Origin: Candidatus Poribacteria bacterium | GTDB taxonomy: Bacteria > Poribacteria > WGA-4E > UBA9662 | Direction of reading: 5' to 3' | DNA length: 45,568 nt | Assembly: GCA_030748495.1 (NCBI GenBank) | Contig: JASMLX010000046.1 | Location: forward strand, 1-45,568 | Part shown: positions 6,857-18,601 of the stretch, piece after piece | Position numbering within the stretch: the first letter of the stretch is position 1 | Layout of the letters: every line of letters begins with the position of its first letter | Program-made: the position numbers and the translations under genes | The notes under the pieces: generated by a model | The model's database searches: none | Seen by the model: the letters and a program-made list of their open reading frames with translations, nothing else | Told to the model about the DNA's origin: nothing

Positions 6857-9800
6857 ATGAAAAAACCGTTTGGCCTCCCACCAAAGCAGGGGCTTTACAA
6901 CCCAGCCTATGAGCGAGACGCTTGTGGCATTGGCCTGATTGCACACATTAAAGGGCAAAAATCTAACCAAATTGTGCGTCAGGCACTGGAAGCTTTGATT
7001 TGCCTAGACCACCGGGGGGCCCGCGGCAGTGAAGAAAATACCGGTGACGGCGCCGGTATCCTGATGCAGATCCCACACGATTTTCTGCAATCTGTTTGTA
7101 AGCCGGAGGGCATAGATCTACCCGAACCGGGGCAATACGGCGTCGGTATGCTCTATTTCTCTCAAAGCACAGATGGTGAGCCCACCTCTACCTGCCAGCA
7201 ACAGTTCGAAAAGATCGTAGCCGAAGAGGGACAAAAATTTCTTGGCTGGCGCCGAGTGCCAACCGATAACTCGACGCTGGGACAGACCTCTCTGGATAGT
7301 GAACCTGCGGTTTGGCAAGCCTTCATCGAAAGATCTGACCGTCAGTCGACGGCTGGAGGTCTATCTAACCCAACAGAGGATACCAACTCATTGGTAACCT
7401 TTGAGCGCAAGCTCTATGTCATCCGCAAGCGAGCCTCTAATCTGATTCGCTATGGTAGATCCACCTCCGGCAACCACGAACCTCTGGATCCGAACTTCTA
7501 CATTCCCAGTTTGTCAGCACGTACCGTGGTCTATAAGGGCATGTTAACGCCGATGCAGGTGGGCGAATTCTATCCGGAGTTGCGAGATCCATTGATGACG
7601 GCGGCCATCGCTTTGGTTCATTCTCGATTTTCGACCAATACCTTCCCCAGTTGGGATCGTTCCCATCCTTATCGGTACCTAATCCATAACGGTGAGATCA
7701 ATACCATTCGAGGTAACCAGAACTGGATGAAAGCACGCCAGACCATGTTTGTCTCTGAGCTATTCGGCGACGATATAACCAAAATCTTACCGATCCTCGA
7801 CGAGGATGGTAGCGATTCTGCAATTTTCGACAATTGCCTAGAATTCCTGTCACTGTCTGGTCGCTCTATGGCGCACGCTGCTATGATGATGATTCCCGAA
7901 CCGTGGGAGCGCCACCAGAGTATGGATGATGAACGGCGTGCCTTCTACCAGTACCACAGTTGTCTGATGGAGCCTTGGGACGGTCCGGCTTCAATCGCCT
8001 TCACTGATGGCCATATTGTTGGCGCTTGCCTGGACCGCAACGGGTTTCGGCCCTCCCGTTACTATGTTACCAAAGACGATTTAATCATACTAGCCTCAGA
8101 AGCAGGGGTAATCGACGTCGACCCTGAAGGTGTTGCTTATAAGGGACGGCTGGAGCCGGGGCGAATCCTGTTAGTCGATACACAACAGGGACGGATTATT
8201 AGTGACGAAGAGGTCAAGCGTAACGTTGCGACTGAACATCCATACGGACAATGGTTGAAAGAGCATCTGATCGCTCTTTCAGATTTGCCCCACGTGCCGG
8301 CTAAAGAACCGGAACACAATCATGGCAAAACCTTACAACGCCAACAGGCCTTTGGATACACCTATGAAGATCAACGCGTTTTCTTGGGGCCGATGTCTAA
8401 AATTGGCAGAGATCCGGTCGGATCGATGGGGAACGATGCGCCGTTAGCAGTCCTCTCTAACCAATCTCACCTGCTTTACAACTACTTTAAGCAACTTTTC
8501 GCACAGGTTACAAATCCACCGCTGGATCCACTGAAAGAGGAGATCATAACCTCTCCGGAGACAACTATTGGCCCCGAAGGAAACCTACTGAATCCAAGGC
8601 CGGAAAGTTGTCGCCAAATTAAGTTGGATACCCCAATCCTTTCCGATGAAGAGCTGGAGCAACTGCGGCGTGTAGACCAAGTGGGTCTAAAATCCAAAAC
8701 ACTGCCCATCCTGTTCCCCAAGCCGACGCCGACTGAGGAGCGGGCGTCGACTGAGAGTCGGACGCCTTCCGAAGAAACTGGCCAGAACCTAGAACGTGCT
8801 TTAGATCAATTATTCGCGGACGCTGATCAAGCCATTGAAGACGGTTACACAATTCTGATCCTATCGGACCGGGGGTTGGACGAAAACAGGGTGCCGATCC
8901 CAGCACTGCTGGCTGTCTCAGGATTGCACCACCACCTAGTACGGCAAGGCACCCGGACTAAGGTTGGTATCGCACTCGAATCCGGCGAACCGCGTGAAGT
9001 CCACCATTTCTGCCTGCTGATCGGCTATGGCATACAGGCGGTTAACCCTTACCTGGCCTTTGAAAGTTTGGCTGATATGATTCAACAAGGCCAGTTGACA
9101 GGCATCGAGTATCGTGAGGCGGTAAAAGGGTACATTAAGTCTGCAACTAAAGGCGTGGTAAAAGTCATGGCTAAGATCGGCATCTCCACTATTAAATCCT
9201 ACCGGGGTGCCCAGATCTTTGAGGCGGTAGGAATTAAACGGGAGGTAATCGAGAAGTATTTCACCTGGACCGACAGTCGAGTGGAAGGAATTGGGCTCGA
9301 GATAATGGCTGAAGAGTCCCTGACTCGGCATTGCCGGGCCTATCCTGAGAGCCCGGTTGAAGATCCGACACTGGACGTTGGCGGCCATTACCAGTGGCGG
9401 CAGGGTGGAGAATATCACCAGTTTAATCCGATGACCGTCCACAAACTCCAATCGGCAACTAGAACCAATGACTATGATATCTATAAGGACTACGCTAAGC
9501 TGATCAACGACCAGTCAGAACAACTGGGAACCTTACGCGGCCTGCTGGACTTCAAACCGGCGGTAGCTCCAATTCCGCTGGAAGAGGTCGAACCGGTCGA
9601 GGCCATCTTTACCCGTTTTAAAACCGGTGCTATGTCCTATGGTTCCATCAGCAAAGAAGCACACGAAGCCCTGGCCATCGCCATGAACCGCATAGGCGGC
9701 AAAAGCAATACCGGCGAGGGCGGAGAAGACCCGGCTCGTTACACCCCGGAACCCAACGGCGACTCTAAAAACAGTGCTATTAAACAGGTGGCATCCGGAC

Positions 9801-11545
9801 GATTCGGCGTTACCAGTAACTATCTGGTTCACGCTCAAGAGCTACAAATCAAGATGGCGCAGGGAGCTAAGCCGGGCGAAGGAGGGGAATTACCAGGTCG
9901 TAAAGTTTACCCCTGGATTGCCACCGTCCGACACTCGACACCGGGCGTAGAACTGATTTCACCACCACCCCATCACGATATCTACTCGATTGAAGATCTG
10001 GCTCAACTGATCCACGATCTCAAAAACTCTAACCCTCAAGCTCGGATTAATGTCAAGTTAGTTTCCGAGGTTGGGGTCGGTACCGTAGCCGCAGGCGTGG
10101 CCAAAGGACACGCTGATGTGGTCTTAATTAGCGGTCTGGACGGAGGCACCGGAGCCTCTCCCCAAACCAGTATAAAGCACGCTGGACTACCGTGGGAACT
10201 CGGCGTGGCCGAGACACATCAAACCCTGGTCTTGAACAATCTTCGCTCGCGAATCGTTGTCGAAACCGACGGTCAACTGAAAACGGGTCGAGACGTGGTG
10301 ATTGCCGCCCTGTTGGGCGCTGAGGAATTCGGCTTCGCTACTACTGCCCTAGTGGCCCTAGGGTGTATCATGATGCGGGTTTGTCACCTGGACACCTGTC
10401 CTGTCGGGGTGGCTACCCAGAACCCAGAATTGCGTAAGAAGTTCATGGGCGACCCCGCTTACGTGGTCAATTTTCTCCGCTTTATCGCTGAGGATATGAG
10501 GGAGATCATGGCCAGCCTAGGGGTTCGGACCATCAACCAAATGATTGGTCGTACCGACCTACTGCAACCCAAGGAAAATGTATCACATTGGAAAGCCAGA
10601 GGGTTAGATCTAACGCCTCTTCTCCACCAACCCGATGCCGGTTCAGACATCGGTCGCTATCGTCAGATCGACCAGGATCATGGACTAGAAGGGGCGGTTG
10701 ATAACCGTATTCTTCTGGACCTATGCCAGCCGGCCTTGGAGAAAGCGGAAAAGGTAAACGCTACGCTACCTATCAAAAATACCGATCGCGTGGTCGGTAC
10801 CATTTTAGGCAGCCAGGTAACCCGAAACTTTGGCGTCGATGGACTGCCTGAAGATACAATCGATATCTGTTTTCAAGGATCAGCCGGTCAGTCATTTGCC
10901 GCTTTTACCCCGCCAGGTATCACTTTCCGTCTACAGGGCGAGGCCAACGACTATTTTGGTAAGGGATTATCCGGCAGTAAACAGATCGTCTGTCCACCGG
11001 CCGGTTCGACCTTTAAGCCGGAGGATAGCATTATCATCGGCAATGTGGCCTTCTACGGTGCTACAGCCGGTGAGGCCTATATCCGTGGAATGGCCGGTGA
11101 GCGCTTCTGCGTCCGAAATAGCGGTGTCAGTGCAGTGGTTGAAGGCGTCGGCGATCACGGTTGTGAATATATGACCGGCGGCAAAGTAGTCATCCTCGGC
11201 CAAACCGGCCGTAACTTTGCCGGTGGTATGTCGGGGGGGGTTGCCTATGTCTTGGATCGAGAAGGTGATTTTCATACCCGTTGCAACCAGGAACAATGCA
11301 GCCTGGAATTATTGCAAGATCCAACCGAAATCGAAGATGTTAAAACTATGATTCAAAGGCACGCCGAATACACCAGCAGTAGTTTAGCCGAAGAGATTTT
11401 AGCCGATTGGAACCGATTCGTATTACAGTTTGTCAAGGTAATGCCCGATGACTATAAGCGGATTCTGGACGCCTACCACGACGTTCAAAACGAAGGTCTG
11501 GAAGGTGAAGATGCCTGGCTGGCAGCCTTCCGACGCGCAGTATAA
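6857..11545 (+). CDS. gltB: Glutamate synthase (GOGAT), large subunit
   Basis: 1562 residues, slightly above the usual 1480-1530. With GltD it converts glutamine plus 2-oxoglutarate to two glutamates. The N-terminal glutaminase domain begins at C23 after a short propeptide ([14 protein letters not shown]). The central and FMN domains follow, with [20 protein letters not shown] and [15 protein letters not shown] at about 930-965. The 3Fe-4S cysteines are C1170, C1176 and C1181 ([15 protein letters not shown]). The C-terminal GXGXG beta-helix contains [12 protein letters not shown] repeats. GAAAGG precedes the ATG. An extra segment rich in T, E and S at about residues 625-645 coincides with a REP-like DNA hairpin (8743-8766) and probably explains part of the excess length. 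gltD follows 124 nt downstream. Confidence 0.98.
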   Translation: MKKPFGLPPKQGLYNPAYERDACGIGLIAHIKGQKSNQIVRQALEALICLDHRGARGSEENTGDGAGILMQIPHDFLQSVCKPEGIDLPEPGQYGVGMLYFSQSTDGEPTSTCQQQFEKIVAEEGQKFLGWRRVPTDNSTLGQTSLDSEPAVWQAFIERSDRQSTAGGLSNPTEDTNSLVTFERKLYVIRKRASNLIRYGRSTSGNHEPLDPNFYIPSLSARTVVYKGMLTPMQVGEFYPELRDPLMTAAIALVHSRFSTNTFPSWDRSHPYRYLIHNGEINTIRGNQNWMKARQTMFVSELFGDDITKILPILDEDGSDSAIFDNCLEFLSLSGRSMAHAAMMMIPEPWERHQSMDDERRAFYQYHSCLMEPWDGPASIAFTDGHIVGACLDRNGFRPSRYYVTKDDLIILASEAGVIDVDPEGVAYKGRLEPGRILLVDTQQGRIISDEEVKRNVATEHPYGQWLKEHLIALSDLPHVPAKEPEHNHGKTLQRQQAFGYTYEDQRVFLGPMSKIGRDPVGSMGNDAPLAVLSNQSHLLYNYFKQLFAQVTNPPLDPLKEEIITSPETTIGPEGNLLNPRPESCRQIKLDTPILSDEELEQLRRVDQVGLKSKTLPILFPKPTPTEERASTESRTPSEETGQNLERALDQLFADADQAIEDGYTILILSDRGLDENRVPIPALLAVSGLHHHLVRQGTRTKVGIALESGEPREVHHFCLLIGYGIQAVNPYLAFESLADMIQQGQLTGIEYREAVKGYIKSATKGVVKVMAKIGISTIKSYRGAQIFEAVGIKREVIEKYFTWTDSRVEGIGLEIMAEESLTRHCRAYPESPVEDPTLDVGGHYQWRQGGEYHQFNPMTVHKLQSATRTNDYDIYKDYAKLINDQSEQLGTLRGLLDFKPAVAPIPLEEVEPVEAIFTRFKTGAMSYGSISKEAHEALAIAMNRIGGKSNTGEGGEDPARYTPEPNGDSKNSAIKQVASGRFGVTSNYLVHAQELQIKMAQGAKPGEGGELPGRKVYPWIATVRHSTPGVELISPPPHHDIYSIEDLAQLIHDLKNSNPQARINVKLVSEVGVGTVAAGVAKGHADVVLISGLDGGTGASPQTSIKHAGLPWELGVAETHQTLVLNNLRSRIVVETDGQLKTGRDVVIAALLGAEEFGFATTALVALGCIMMRVCHLDTCPVGVATQNPELRKKFMGDPAYVVNFLRFIAEDMREIMASLGVRTINQMIGRTDLLQPKENVSHWKARGLDLTPLLHQPDAGSDIGRYRQIDQDHGLEGAVDNRILLDLCQPALEKAEKVNATLPIKNTDRVVGTILGSQVTRNFGVDGLPEDTIDICFQGSAGQSFAAFTPPGITFRLQGEANDYFGKGLSGSKQIVCPPAGSTFKPEDSIIIGNVAFYGATAGEAYIRGMAGERFCVRNSGVSAVVEGVGDHGCEYMTGGKVVILGQTGRNFAGGMSGGVAYVLDREGDFHTRCNQEQCSLELLQDPTEIEDVKTMIQRHAEYTSSSLAEEILADWNRFVLQFVKVMPDDYKRILDAYHDVQNEGLEGEDAWLAAFRRAV
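8743..8766. repeat. REP-like hairpin inside gltB
   Basis: GGCGTCGACT and AGTCGGACGCC form a 10-bp stem with one bulged base and a GAG loop. The core CGACTGAGAGTCGGACG matches the intergenic copy at 11588-11604 except for one base (CGACTGAAAGTCGGACG). A partial copy (CGCCGACTGAG) lies just upstream near 8727-8737. The reading frame of gltB is preserved through it. Confidence 0.6.
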
Positions 11546-11585
11546 TTGATCCGGCCGAATCCTGATAGATAAGAAAAATGAGAAT

Positions 11586-11604
11586 GCCGACTGAAAGTCG
11601 GACG
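11586..11604. repeat. REP-like hairpin between gltB and gltD
   Basis: CCGACT-GAA-AGTCGG hairpin followed by ACG. It shares 16 of 17 bases of its core with the hairpin inside gltB at 8743-8766. Its U-tract is absent, so it does not look like a terminator. Confidence 0.55.
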
Positions 11605-11669
11605 TGGTTACTGGCCACACCATTTTACATTCACACACACTTCACACTTATACTTCAAGAGGGATTAGA

Positions 11670-13166
11670 ATGGGAAAACCGACCGGGTTTATGGAACATG
11701 ATCGGGAACTTCCGGCCGACTGTTCACCGCTAGAACGCATTAAAAATTGGGATGAATTTCACTTACACTTCGACCAAGGAAAATTACAAACGCAAGGTTC
11801 ACGTTGCATGGACTGTGGCGTGCCGTTTTGCCATACAGGTATGCGGTTGCCAGAAACTACTCCATTCGCATCAGGTTGCCCGATTAGCAACCTGATACCA
11901 GAATGGAACGACTTGGTCTACCGTGGATTGTGGAAAGAAGCACTGAATCGTTTACACAAGACCAACAACTTCCCGGAGTTCACTGGGCGAGTTTGTCCGG
12001 CGCCGTGTGAAGGAGCCTGCGTTTTGGGTATCACTGAACCTCCAGTAACGATCAAAAACATCGAAGTCTCGATTGCTGAAAAAGGTTGGAGCGAGGGCTG
12101 GATCGTGGCCGAACCTCCTGAACACCGGACCGGAAGAACAGTTGCCGTTGTCGGTTCCGGGCCAGCCGGACTCTCCTGCGCTGCTCAACTGAATGAAGCT
12201 GGGCATTTGGTGACGGTTTACGAAAGAGCTGATCGGATTGGTGGACTGTTAATGTACGGGATTCCTAACATGAAATTGGATAAAGCCTTCGTCCAGCGTC
12301 GGGTAGACCTGATGGCAGAAGAAGGTGTTACCTTTATCACCAATACCGAAATCGGTACCGATATTCAAGCCACAGAACTGGTCGAATCATTTGATGCGGT
12401 AGTCCTTTGTGGTGGTGCTACCAAACCGAACGATTTACCGATTGATGGTCGGGACCTAAACGGCATCCATTTTGCCGTCAAATTCCTGCACCAAAATACC
12501 AAAAGCATGCTCGACTCCAAGCACGCAGACGGCAACCATATCTCAGCGAAAGACAAGCATGTAGTTGTAATCGGTGGAGGGGATACGGGAACCGACTGTG
12601 TTGGTACTTCTGTGCGACACGGTTGCAAAACGATCACCCAGTTCGAAATTGTTGCGCGCCCACCGGATGAAAGGCTACCCAACAACCCGTGGCCGGAGTT
12701 TCCTCGAATCTACAAACTGGATTATGGTCAAGAAGAAGCAGCCGCCAAATTTGGTTATAATGACCCTCGTGAATATCTAACCAGTGCGACTAAATTTGTC
12801 GGAGACAAAGACGGCAACATTAAGGAGCTACACACAAGTCGATACGAATGGGTAGCAGGTGATAATGGAAGACCATTCCCTAAACCGATTGAGGGTACCG
12901 AAACGGTCCGGCCAGCTGATCTGGTGTTGTTAGCCATGGGCTTCCGTGGTCCAGAAGATACTATGCTGGAGCAACTCGGCGTCGAGCGCGACCAACGATC
13001 AAACGTTCAAGCAGAAGAAGGAAAGTATGCGACCAATGTCCCGGGGGTTTTTACGGCCGGAGATATGCGTCGAGGCCAAAGCCTGGTCGTTTGGGCTTTC
13101 AAAGAGGGGCGAGGGGCAGCACGCGAAGTTGACCGCTCCCTGATGGGATCAACGGATCTACCTTAA
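11670..13166 (+). CDS. gltD: Glutamate synthase, small subunit
   Basis: 498 residues from the ATG at 11670 ([14 protein letters not shown]), preceded by GAGGGA; an in-frame start at 11604 would add 22 low-complexity residues and lies on the REP-like hairpin. GltD oxidises NADPH and passes electrons through FAD and two 4Fe-4S clusters to GltB. Cysteine motifs are visible in [12 protein letters not shown] and [15 protein letters not shown]. The FAD site is [17 protein letters not shown] and the NADPH site [15 protein letters not shown]. The C-terminus has [18 protein letters not shown]. It forms an operon with gltB and probably continues into the citrate-synthase-like gene. Confidence 0.97.
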   Translation: MGKPTGFMEHDRELPADCSPLERIKNWDEFHLHFDQGKLQTQGSRCMDCGVPFCHTGMRLPETTPFASGCPISNLIPEWNDLVYRGLWKEALNRLHKTNNFPEFTGRVCPAPCEGACVLGITEPPVTIKNIEVSIAEKGWSEGWIVAEPPEHRTGRTVAVVGSGPAGLSCAAQLNEAGHLVTVYERADRIGGLLMYGIPNMKLDKAFVQRRVDLMAEEGVTFITNTEIGTDIQATELVESFDAVVLCGGATKPNDLPIDGRDLNGIHFAVKFLHQNTKSMLDSKHADGNHISAKDKHVVVIGGGDTGTDCVGTSVRHGCKTITQFEIVARPPDERLPNNPWPEFPRIYKLDYGQEEAAAKFGYNDPREYLTSATKFVGDKDGNIKELHTSRYEWVAGDNGRPFPKPIEGTETVRPADLVLLAMGFRGPEDTMLEQLGVERDQRSNVQAEEGKYATNVPGVFTAGDMRRGQSLVVWAFKEGRGAAREVDRSLMGSTDLP

Positions 13167-13252
13167 ATTTAGTGCTGGACAGACTCCTAGCGGGTTCAGG
13201 TGCTCAACGTGTTAGCAACGCGACAAATTCTACAAAGAGAGTATCAAATATC

Positions 13253-14839
13253 ATGAAAACCACAGTACACCGACCGAAGCCGGGACGATTACGTCTGATT
13301 CGCCAAACGCTTTCGGAACTTCCATCTCCCTCAGATTATTCGCCGGTTTCAACCGCGGTAGAAAAAAGTACTCAATTAGGTGAAGACCAAATATCCGCGA
13401 CCCTAACTAGCCTACTCTCTCTGCCTCAGTCGACTACAGTCTTTGCTAATCCGATTCAGCACCAGACCACGGTAACCTGTAGCGAGGCCGAAATAGAACT
13501 GCAAATTAGGAGTTTTGCTATTCGAGGGTTAATCCAGGAGAGTGAAATCGTATCCGGTCAGCTAACTCCAGCTCAGTTGATTTTTACCGGGCTCTTCGGT
13601 CAACAACCGCAGGCCTTAGACGATCTCGATCAGGCAGAACTTCTGGGATCATTGATCGACCGTAAGTTTTTTCGCGTCACAGGAGAAAAACGAATAGGTC
13701 TAAACGGAAGCGCGACTATACCATATCTGGTCGCTACCTTCATGCAGGCTTATCCGGAGGCCGGACCGGAGTTAGCGGTTCAATACCTGTCAACGTTGCA
13801 AAAGAGCCAACGTTCCAGTCGAACCGACCGTGGCTTTAGCGACCAACGTCATATTGGCCTTTTTCTGACACAGCAGATCGCCGCTCACATGAATAACGTT
13901 GCTATCGGTGCGATGTCGACCTATATGCGCTACCAATTAGCAGAAAAACCAGATTTTCCATCTGCGGAACTAGCACGACAAACAGCAGACTTTATTACTC
14001 TGCATCAAGATGAGGGAAAAACGGCCTTCCAGACAACCTATAGCCTCCTACTTGGTCGTAAGGCAACCGAAATAGAAGGAAGAATCCTGGAGATGATGGG
14101 CATGATTCAAACTCATCACGGTTCTGCCGCCTCTAACATGGTCGCCCGATATATGGCCTCACTTCATACCGTTAGCATTAGCGACTTCTTTGTCGCTTCG
14201 CAGATGATTCTGGACGGGAAACGCCATTTTGGCGCTATTCACAACATGACCTCCTTCGTACGGGAGTTGGAACAGTTGTCTGCAGAGGAAAGGGAGTCTG
14301 TCATCCGGGAAAAGGTACTGACGGGTGGCTTACCGACCTTTGGTCATCCGGAAATTTCCGCCGCCGGCCGAGGCCAGAAAATACAACAAGATCCACGAGC
14401 CGCCATCTATCTGTCGCCCCTGTTTGACGCAGTTGACAGTGGTCAAATCGAGTTGTCTGACAACCAATTGAGAAGTCTTGAAATCGTTCAGCGAATTTAT
14501 CAGATCGTCTTTGTCGAAGGTGTCGTTAAACCCGGATACAAGGAGGAGCCACCACTACGCCTGACACCGAATACCGATTTCGGCGCCTGGTGTGTGCAGG
14601 AGGCTTTAGGAATAAGTGATCCTGACCGAACCTTACTCACCTATATCTTTCGTGGATTTGGCTGGATCATGGATGGACGTGAACAGTTGCAACTAAAAAT
14701 TATCCGTCCCGTAATTGCACCAGATCCTGTAATTATTCCCGACTCTGAAGACGATCAAACTGTACCAAACCTGGTCTTGAGCGTCCATAACCGGCTAAGT
14801 CAAACATTAAACGCATTTACCAAAAATTGGTCTATTTGA
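13253..14839 (+). CDS. Divergent citrate synthase-like protein
   Basis: 528 residues, about 100-150 longer than ordinary citrate synthase, the extra being mostly N-terminal. It is recognisable by its C-terminal half. [10 protein letters not shown] (H at 288-289) corresponds to the HELNAST helix. KRHFGAIHN (H325) corresponds to LHGGAN. TFGHPEI...DPRA (from 364) corresponds to GFGHRVYK..DPRA, and [10 protein letters not shown] (D442) to [27 protein letters not shown] matches the C-terminal helix and strand. All three acid-base catalytic positions thus seem kept, while the Arg of GHR is Pro. It lies directly before icd and mdh, which strongly suggests a TCA-cycle role (oxaloacetate plus acetyl-CoA to citrate). 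Another C-C bond-forming or cleaving activity (methylcitrate, citryl-CoA) is possible. The ATG at 13253 is preferred over a GTG at 13172. Confidence 0.75.
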   Translation: MKTTVHRPKPGRLRLIRQTLSELPSPSDYSPVSTAVEKSTQLGEDQISATLTSLLSLPQSTTVFANPIQHQTTVTCSEAEIELQIRSFAIRGLIQESEIVSGQLTPAQLIFTGLFGQQPQALDDLDQAELLGSLIDRKFFRVTGEKRIGLNGSATIPYLVATFMQAYPEAGPELAVQYLSTLQKSQRSSRTDRGFSDQRHIGLFLTQQIAAHMNNVAIGAMSTYMRYQLAEKPDFPSAELARQTADFITLHQDEGKTAFQTTYSLLLGRKATEIEGRILEMMGMIQTHHGSAASNMVARYMASLHTVSISDFFVASQMILDGKRHFGAIHNMTSFVRELEQLSAEERESVIREKVLTGGLPTFGHPEISAAGRGQKIQQDPRAAIYLSPLFDAVDSGQIELSDNQLRSLEIVQRIYQIVFVEGVVKPGYKEEPPLRLTPNTDFGAWCVQEALGISDPDRTLLTYIFRGFGWIMDGREQLQLKIIRPVIAPDPVIIPDSEDDQTVPNLVLSVHNRLSQTLNAFTKNWSI

Positions 14840-14927
14840 CATCTTTCAGAAACACATATATTCAGACTTAAGGGTCCCAACTAAACTTACACACACCGAA
14901 CTTAACAAAATACCATTAGGAGAAAAC

Positions 14928-16187
14928 ATGGCCAACTACGACAAACTTATCACCCCTTCAGGTGGCGGGAAGGTTGAGAAAGATACAACCCAATCCGTTG
15001 GCAAACTCAACGTACCCGACCAACCTATTATTCCTGTAATCGAAGGCGATGGAATTGGACGGGATATTATGCGGGCTACCCGTCGAGTAATAGACGCAGC
15101 GGTCGAAAAAGCCTTCGAAGGCCAAAAAAAGATCGTCTGGTTCGATATTTACGCCGGTGAGAACGCGCAAGAAAAGTATGGACAATGGTTGCCGGAAGAT
15201 ACATTCCAGGCTATTCGGGAATTCGGTGTGGCCTTGAAAGGACCACTTACCACCCCTGTCGGTGGTGGGTTCCGAAGCCTCAACGTCACCCTGCGACAGG
15301 AATTAGATCTCTTCGCCTGCATTCGCCCAGTCCGCCATTTTGAAGGTGTTGTTTCACCAGTCCGTCATCCAGAACAGATGGATGTGGTTATCTTCCGCGA
15401 AAATACGGAGGATGTCTACGCTGGTATCGAATGGGAACAAGGGTCGGATGAGGTGAAACAGGTCATCGGCTTCCTGCAAAATCAGATGGGCGTGACGGTC
15501 CGTGCGGATTCGGGGATAGGAATTAAACCCATCAGCATCTTCGGTACCCAACGTCTGGTTCGGATGGCAATCCAATATGCCATTGACCACAATCGGGAAA
15601 GCGTAACCCTGGTGCACAAGGGTAATATTATGAAGTTTACTGAAGGTGCGTTTGCCGATTGGGGCTATGAGGTAGCTGCTGAGGAATTTAGCCATCGAAC
15701 GATTTCCGAAGCAGATCTTTGGGATCAACACAATGGTCAGGTACCTGAGGGGAAAATTGTGATTAAAGATAGGATTGCCGACAGCATGTTGCAACAGATC
15801 CTGACTCGGACCTCAGAATACGATGTTATCGCTACTCCCAATCTAAATGGCGATTATTTGTCTGATGCTTGTGCCGCTCAAGTTGGCGGAATTGGTATGG
15901 CTCCTGGCGGCAATATTGGTGATGTGGCTGCACTTTTTGAAGCCACTCACGGAACAGCCCCTAAATATACAGATCAAGATGTTGCTAATCCCAGTTCATT
16001 GATTCTATCGGCGGTGATGATGCTAGAGCATTTGGGCTGGCAATCAGCGGCAGATCTCATCATCTCTGGGATTGAAAAAACCATTGTTCAGAAACGTGTT
16101 ACCTACGACCTGGAAAGATTGATGGATGGCGCAGCTAAACTCAAGACCTCTGAGTTTGGTACTGCCATCATCGAAAATATGGAGTAA
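14928..16187 (+). CDS. icd: Isocitrate dehydrogenase (NADP-type)
   Basis: 419 residues, the normal length. It oxidises isocitrate to 2-oxoglutarate and CO2. The substrate motif [20 protein letters not shown] carries the phosphorylatable Ser equivalent and the Arg residues. Further matches are [31 protein letters not shown], the metal-binding [20 protein letters not shown] and the cofactor loop [17 protein letters not shown], where Lys and Tyr at KY favour NADP. AGGAG precedes the ATG by about 8 nt. The mdh start follows 4 nt after the stop, so the two are translationally linked. Confidence 0.97.
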   Translation: MANYDKLITPSGGGKVEKDTTQSVGKLNVPDQPIIPVIEGDGIGRDIMRATRRVIDAAVEKAFEGQKKIVWFDIYAGENAQEKYGQWLPEDTFQAIREFGVALKGPLTTPVGGGFRSLNVTLRQELDLFACIRPVRHFEGVVSPVRHPEQMDVVIFRENTEDVYAGIEWEQGSDEVKQVIGFLQNQMGVTVRADSGIGIKPISIFGTQRLVRMAIQYAIDHNRESVTLVHKGNIMKFTEGAFADWGYEVAAEEFSHRTISEADLWDQHNGQVPEGKIVIKDRIADSMLQQILTRTSEYDVIATPNLNGDYLSDACAAQVGGIGMAPGGNIGDVAALFEATHGTAPKYTDQDVANPSSLILSAVMMLEHLGWQSAADLIISGIEKTIVQKRVTYDLERLMDGAAKLKTSEFGTAIIENME

Positions 16188-16191
16188 TCAA

Positions 16192-17118
16192 GTGGCTCGA
16201 AAAAAAATTAGTGTAATTGGTGCGGGTAATGTCGGCGCAACTGCCGCCTTCCTAATTGCTCAAAAACAGTTGGGTGATGTAGTGATGGTCGATATTATCG
16301 ACGGTGTGCCACAAGGTAAAGCCTTGGATATGGCTCAAGCGGGTCCGGTCGAGATGTTCGATGCCAATCTGAGCGGTTCAGTTGGTTACGAAGAGACTGC
16401 CGGTTCAGACGTCGTCATCATCACCTCTGGTTCGCCCCGCAAACCGGGCATGACGCGTGAAGATCTACTCAATACCAATGCGAAAATTGTTGGTATAGTG
16501 ACGGAGAACATAGTCAAACATTCGCCCGACTGCGTTATCGTCATGTTAACTAATCCGCTCGATATTATGACCTACCATGCCTGGAGAGTGTCGGGTTTCC
16601 CGTCAGAGCGAGTAGTCGGTCAAGCCGGCGTCCTCGACTCTGCTCGCTTCAGAACTTTCATCTCTATGGAACTCAATGTCTCCGTTGAAGATATAACGGC
16701 TATGGTAATGGGTGGGCACGGTGATACCATGGTGCCTCTGCCTCGTTATACAACCGTGGGAGGGATTCCGATTACCCAGCTTATCCCCTCTGAACGGATA
16801 GACGAAATCTCGGATCGAACCAGAAACGGTGGTGGCGAGATTGTGGAATTGCTGAAGGTAAGCGGTTACTACGCCGCCGGTGCCTCTCTGGCTCAAATGG
16901 CTGAAGCTATTGTTTTAGACAAAAAACGCCTAATTCCCTGCTCGGCTCACCTAACCGGTCAATATGAGATCAACGATCTGTATATCGGCGTACCGATCAT
17001 ACTGGCTGCCAGTGGCGTTGAAAAAATCATTGAGATTGAATTAACTGCTGAGGAAAAGGCCTCTTTACATAACTCGGCTGAAACCTATCGTCAAGGTATC
17101 GGCGTTATCGGCTATTAA
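16192..17118 (+). CDS. mdh: Malate dehydrogenase (LDH-like type)
   Basis: 308 residues from GTG 16192, whose GGAG sits inside the end of icd (16181-16184). An upstream in-frame ATG is inside icd and is rejected. NAD motif ISVIGAGNVGATAAFL with Asp in VMVDII gives NAD specificity. The substrate loop PRKPGMTREDL carries the two Arg residues that mark malate rather than lactate dehydrogenase. Then TNPLDIMTY, GQAGVLDSARFRTFI and the catalytic His in MGGHGDTMVP. It makes oxaloacetate for the citrate-synthase-like enzyme two genes upstream. A strong terminator follows. Confidence 0.97.
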   Translation: MARKKISVIGAGNVGATAAFLIAQKQLGDVVMVDIIDGVPQGKALDMAQAGPVEMFDANLSGSVGYEETAGSDVVIITSGSPRKPGMTREDLLNTNAKIVGIVTENIVKHSPDCVIVMLTNPLDIMTYHAWRVSGFPSERVVGQAGVLDSARFRTFISMELNVSVEDITAMVMGGHGDTMVPLPRYTTVGGIPITQLIPSERIDEISDRTRNGGGEIVELLKVSGYYAAGASLAQMAEAIVLDKKRLIPCSAHLTGQYEINDLYIGVPIILAASGVEKIIEIELTAEEKASLHNSAETYRQGIGVIGY

Positions 17119-17138
17119 AGCAACCGTATTAGCGAACA

Positions 17139-17172
17139 GCCGCAGGGATTTAACAACGCCTGCGGCTTTTTT
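17139..17172 (+). terminator. Rho-independent terminator after mdh
   Basis: GCCGCAGG (17139-17146), a 12-nt loop, CCTGCGGC (17159-17166), then six T (17167-17172). An 8-bp GC-rich stem directly followed by a U-run; it closes the gltB-mdh unit. Confidence 0.93.
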
Positions 17173-17233
17173 CTTGCCCAATTTATTAGTGAATAGATTT
17201 CACCAACACTAATATGAAACTAAAAGGAACAGC

Positions 17234-18556
17234 ATGACAACCATTCAACCACGCCTCTATTCTGGCTTACGCGATCGGTTGCCGGAACAAATGGTTTATC
17301 GTAACCACGTTATCGATAAATTGCGGCGTGTCTTTGAAAAATACGGTTTTGAACCGCTTGAAACACCAGCCATGGAGTATTACGATATTCTGACAGGTAA
17401 GTACGGCCAAGAGGCAGAAAACCTGATCTATCGCCTGGCCTATAGAGATGGGAAAACACTGGCTCTTCGTTACGATCTGACCGTACCTCTAGCACGAACC
17501 ATTGGTATGAACGCAGAAATCGTTCGACCCATTTTTAAAAGGTATCAGATTCAACAGGTTTGGCGTGGCGAACGACCGCAAAAAGGACGTTACCGCGAAT
17601 TCACCCAGTGCGATATCGATGCGGTTGGAAGCCAATCCATGCTGGTTGAAGCCGAGATTTTGACCATTATCGATGAGATGATGACCGACTTCGGTTTTAC
17701 CGATTTCCAGATTTTGATCAACAACCGTAAGATCTTGGATGGTATGGTTGCCTATGCGGGTGTTCCAGACCAACTTAGAACAGTTTGCCGGTCAATCGAT
17801 AAGCTAGATAAAATCGGTGAAGATAAAGTGAAAACCGAGCTAAGCCAAAATGGAATTGGTACTCAAACCATCGATAAGATCTTTGAAGTGATCTCCTTAT
17901 CTGGAACCGACGTTTTAGATCAACTGGAACAGGTGGCAGGTGGACATGGACAAGCTGACGCAGGTATTAATGAACTACGAGAAATTGAACAGACGTTGAA
18001 TACATTTGAGGTGCCAACGAACCATTATCAATTTGAACCGGCACTCGCTCGCGGGTTAGACTACTATACGGGACCGATTTTCGAAGTCGTGGTTCGAGAA
18101 GCTGAAATCGGCAGTGTGGTTGGTGGTGGGCGATGGGATACACTGATAGGACAATATATCGGTCGAGATATTCCAGCCGTCGGAACCTCCTTTGGTTTGG
18201 AACGCCTGATCGACGCCATGAAAAAGCTCAATCTATTGCCACAGGTTAAGACTCACACCCAGGTGCTGGTTGCGCCCTATAATCAAGAGGTTATGCCAGA
18301 AGCGCTAAAGCAACTGGCGCAACTGCGTCGAGCGGGAATCAATGCGGAAATCTACCTGGAACCCAAGTCATTTCGACAAACCTTCGGTTATGCAAGTCGA
18401 AAGGGAATTCCACTGGCACTGGTGGTCGCTCCTGACGAACTGAAACGGAACGAAATTGCGATTCGAAACATGAACACACGACAACAGATCATTTGTAGCC
18501 TCGACCAATACGTTGAACAGATACGGTCTTTGCTACAGGCAGGTGAAACTTTTTAA
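17234..18556 (+). CDS. hisS: Histidyl-tRNA synthetase
   Basis: 440 residues, class II aminoacyl-tRNA synthetase, full length. ALRYDLTVPLAR and the motif 2 stretch QVWRGERPQKGRYREFTQCD are present. The histidine-specific segment RGLDYYTGPIFEVV is followed by motif 3 in SVVGGGRWDTLI and GTSFGLERL. The C-terminal anticodon-binding domain starts near residue 340 (TQVLVAPYN). AAGGA lies about 7 nt before the ATG. It stands between a terminator and the DegP gene, so it probably has its own promoter. Confidence 0.97.
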   Translation: MTTIQPRLYSGLRDRLPEQMVYRNHVIDKLRRVFEKYGFEPLETPAMEYYDILTGKYGQEAENLIYRLAYRDGKTLALRYDLTVPLARTIGMNAEIVRPIFKRYQIQQVWRGERPQKGRYREFTQCDIDAVGSQSMLVEAEILTIIDEMMTDFGFTDFQILINNRKILDGMVAYAGVPDQLRTVCRSIDKLDKIGEDKVKTELSQNGIGTQTIDKIFEVISLSGTDVLDQLEQVAGGHGQADAGINELREIEQTLNTFEVPTNHYQFEPALARGLDYYTGPIFEVVVREAEIGSVVGGGRWDTLIGQYIGRDIPAVGTSFGLERLIDAMKKLNLLPQVKTHTQVLVAPYNQEVMPEALKQLAQLRRAGINAEIYLEPKSFRQTFGYASRKGIPLALVVAPDELKRNEIAIRNMNTRQQIICSLDQYVEQIRSLLQAGETF

Positions 18557-18595
18557 CCACATCGGTGTGATACTTTGTTGGTAACTGGTAAAAGG

Positions 18596-18601
18596 TATAA
18601 T
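18596..18601 (+). promoter_or_regulatory. Possible -10 box upstream of the DegP/HtrA gene
   Basis: TATAAT at 18596-18601 with a weak TTTGTT/TTGTTG 15-16 nt upstream. The leader to the GTG start is about 115 nt and includes an 8-bp inverted repeat, ATGACAAT (18610-18617) and ATTGTCAT (18652-18659). Confidence 0.4.

Noticed and set aside
8482..10650. Minus-strand frames within gltB
   Set aside because: Antisense shadows of a strongly conserved gene; no ribosome sites or domain features.
11604..11669. N-terminal extension of gltD
   Set aside because: It is read from the REP-like hairpin and a CACA-rich spacer; the family start MGKPTGF has its own ribosome site.
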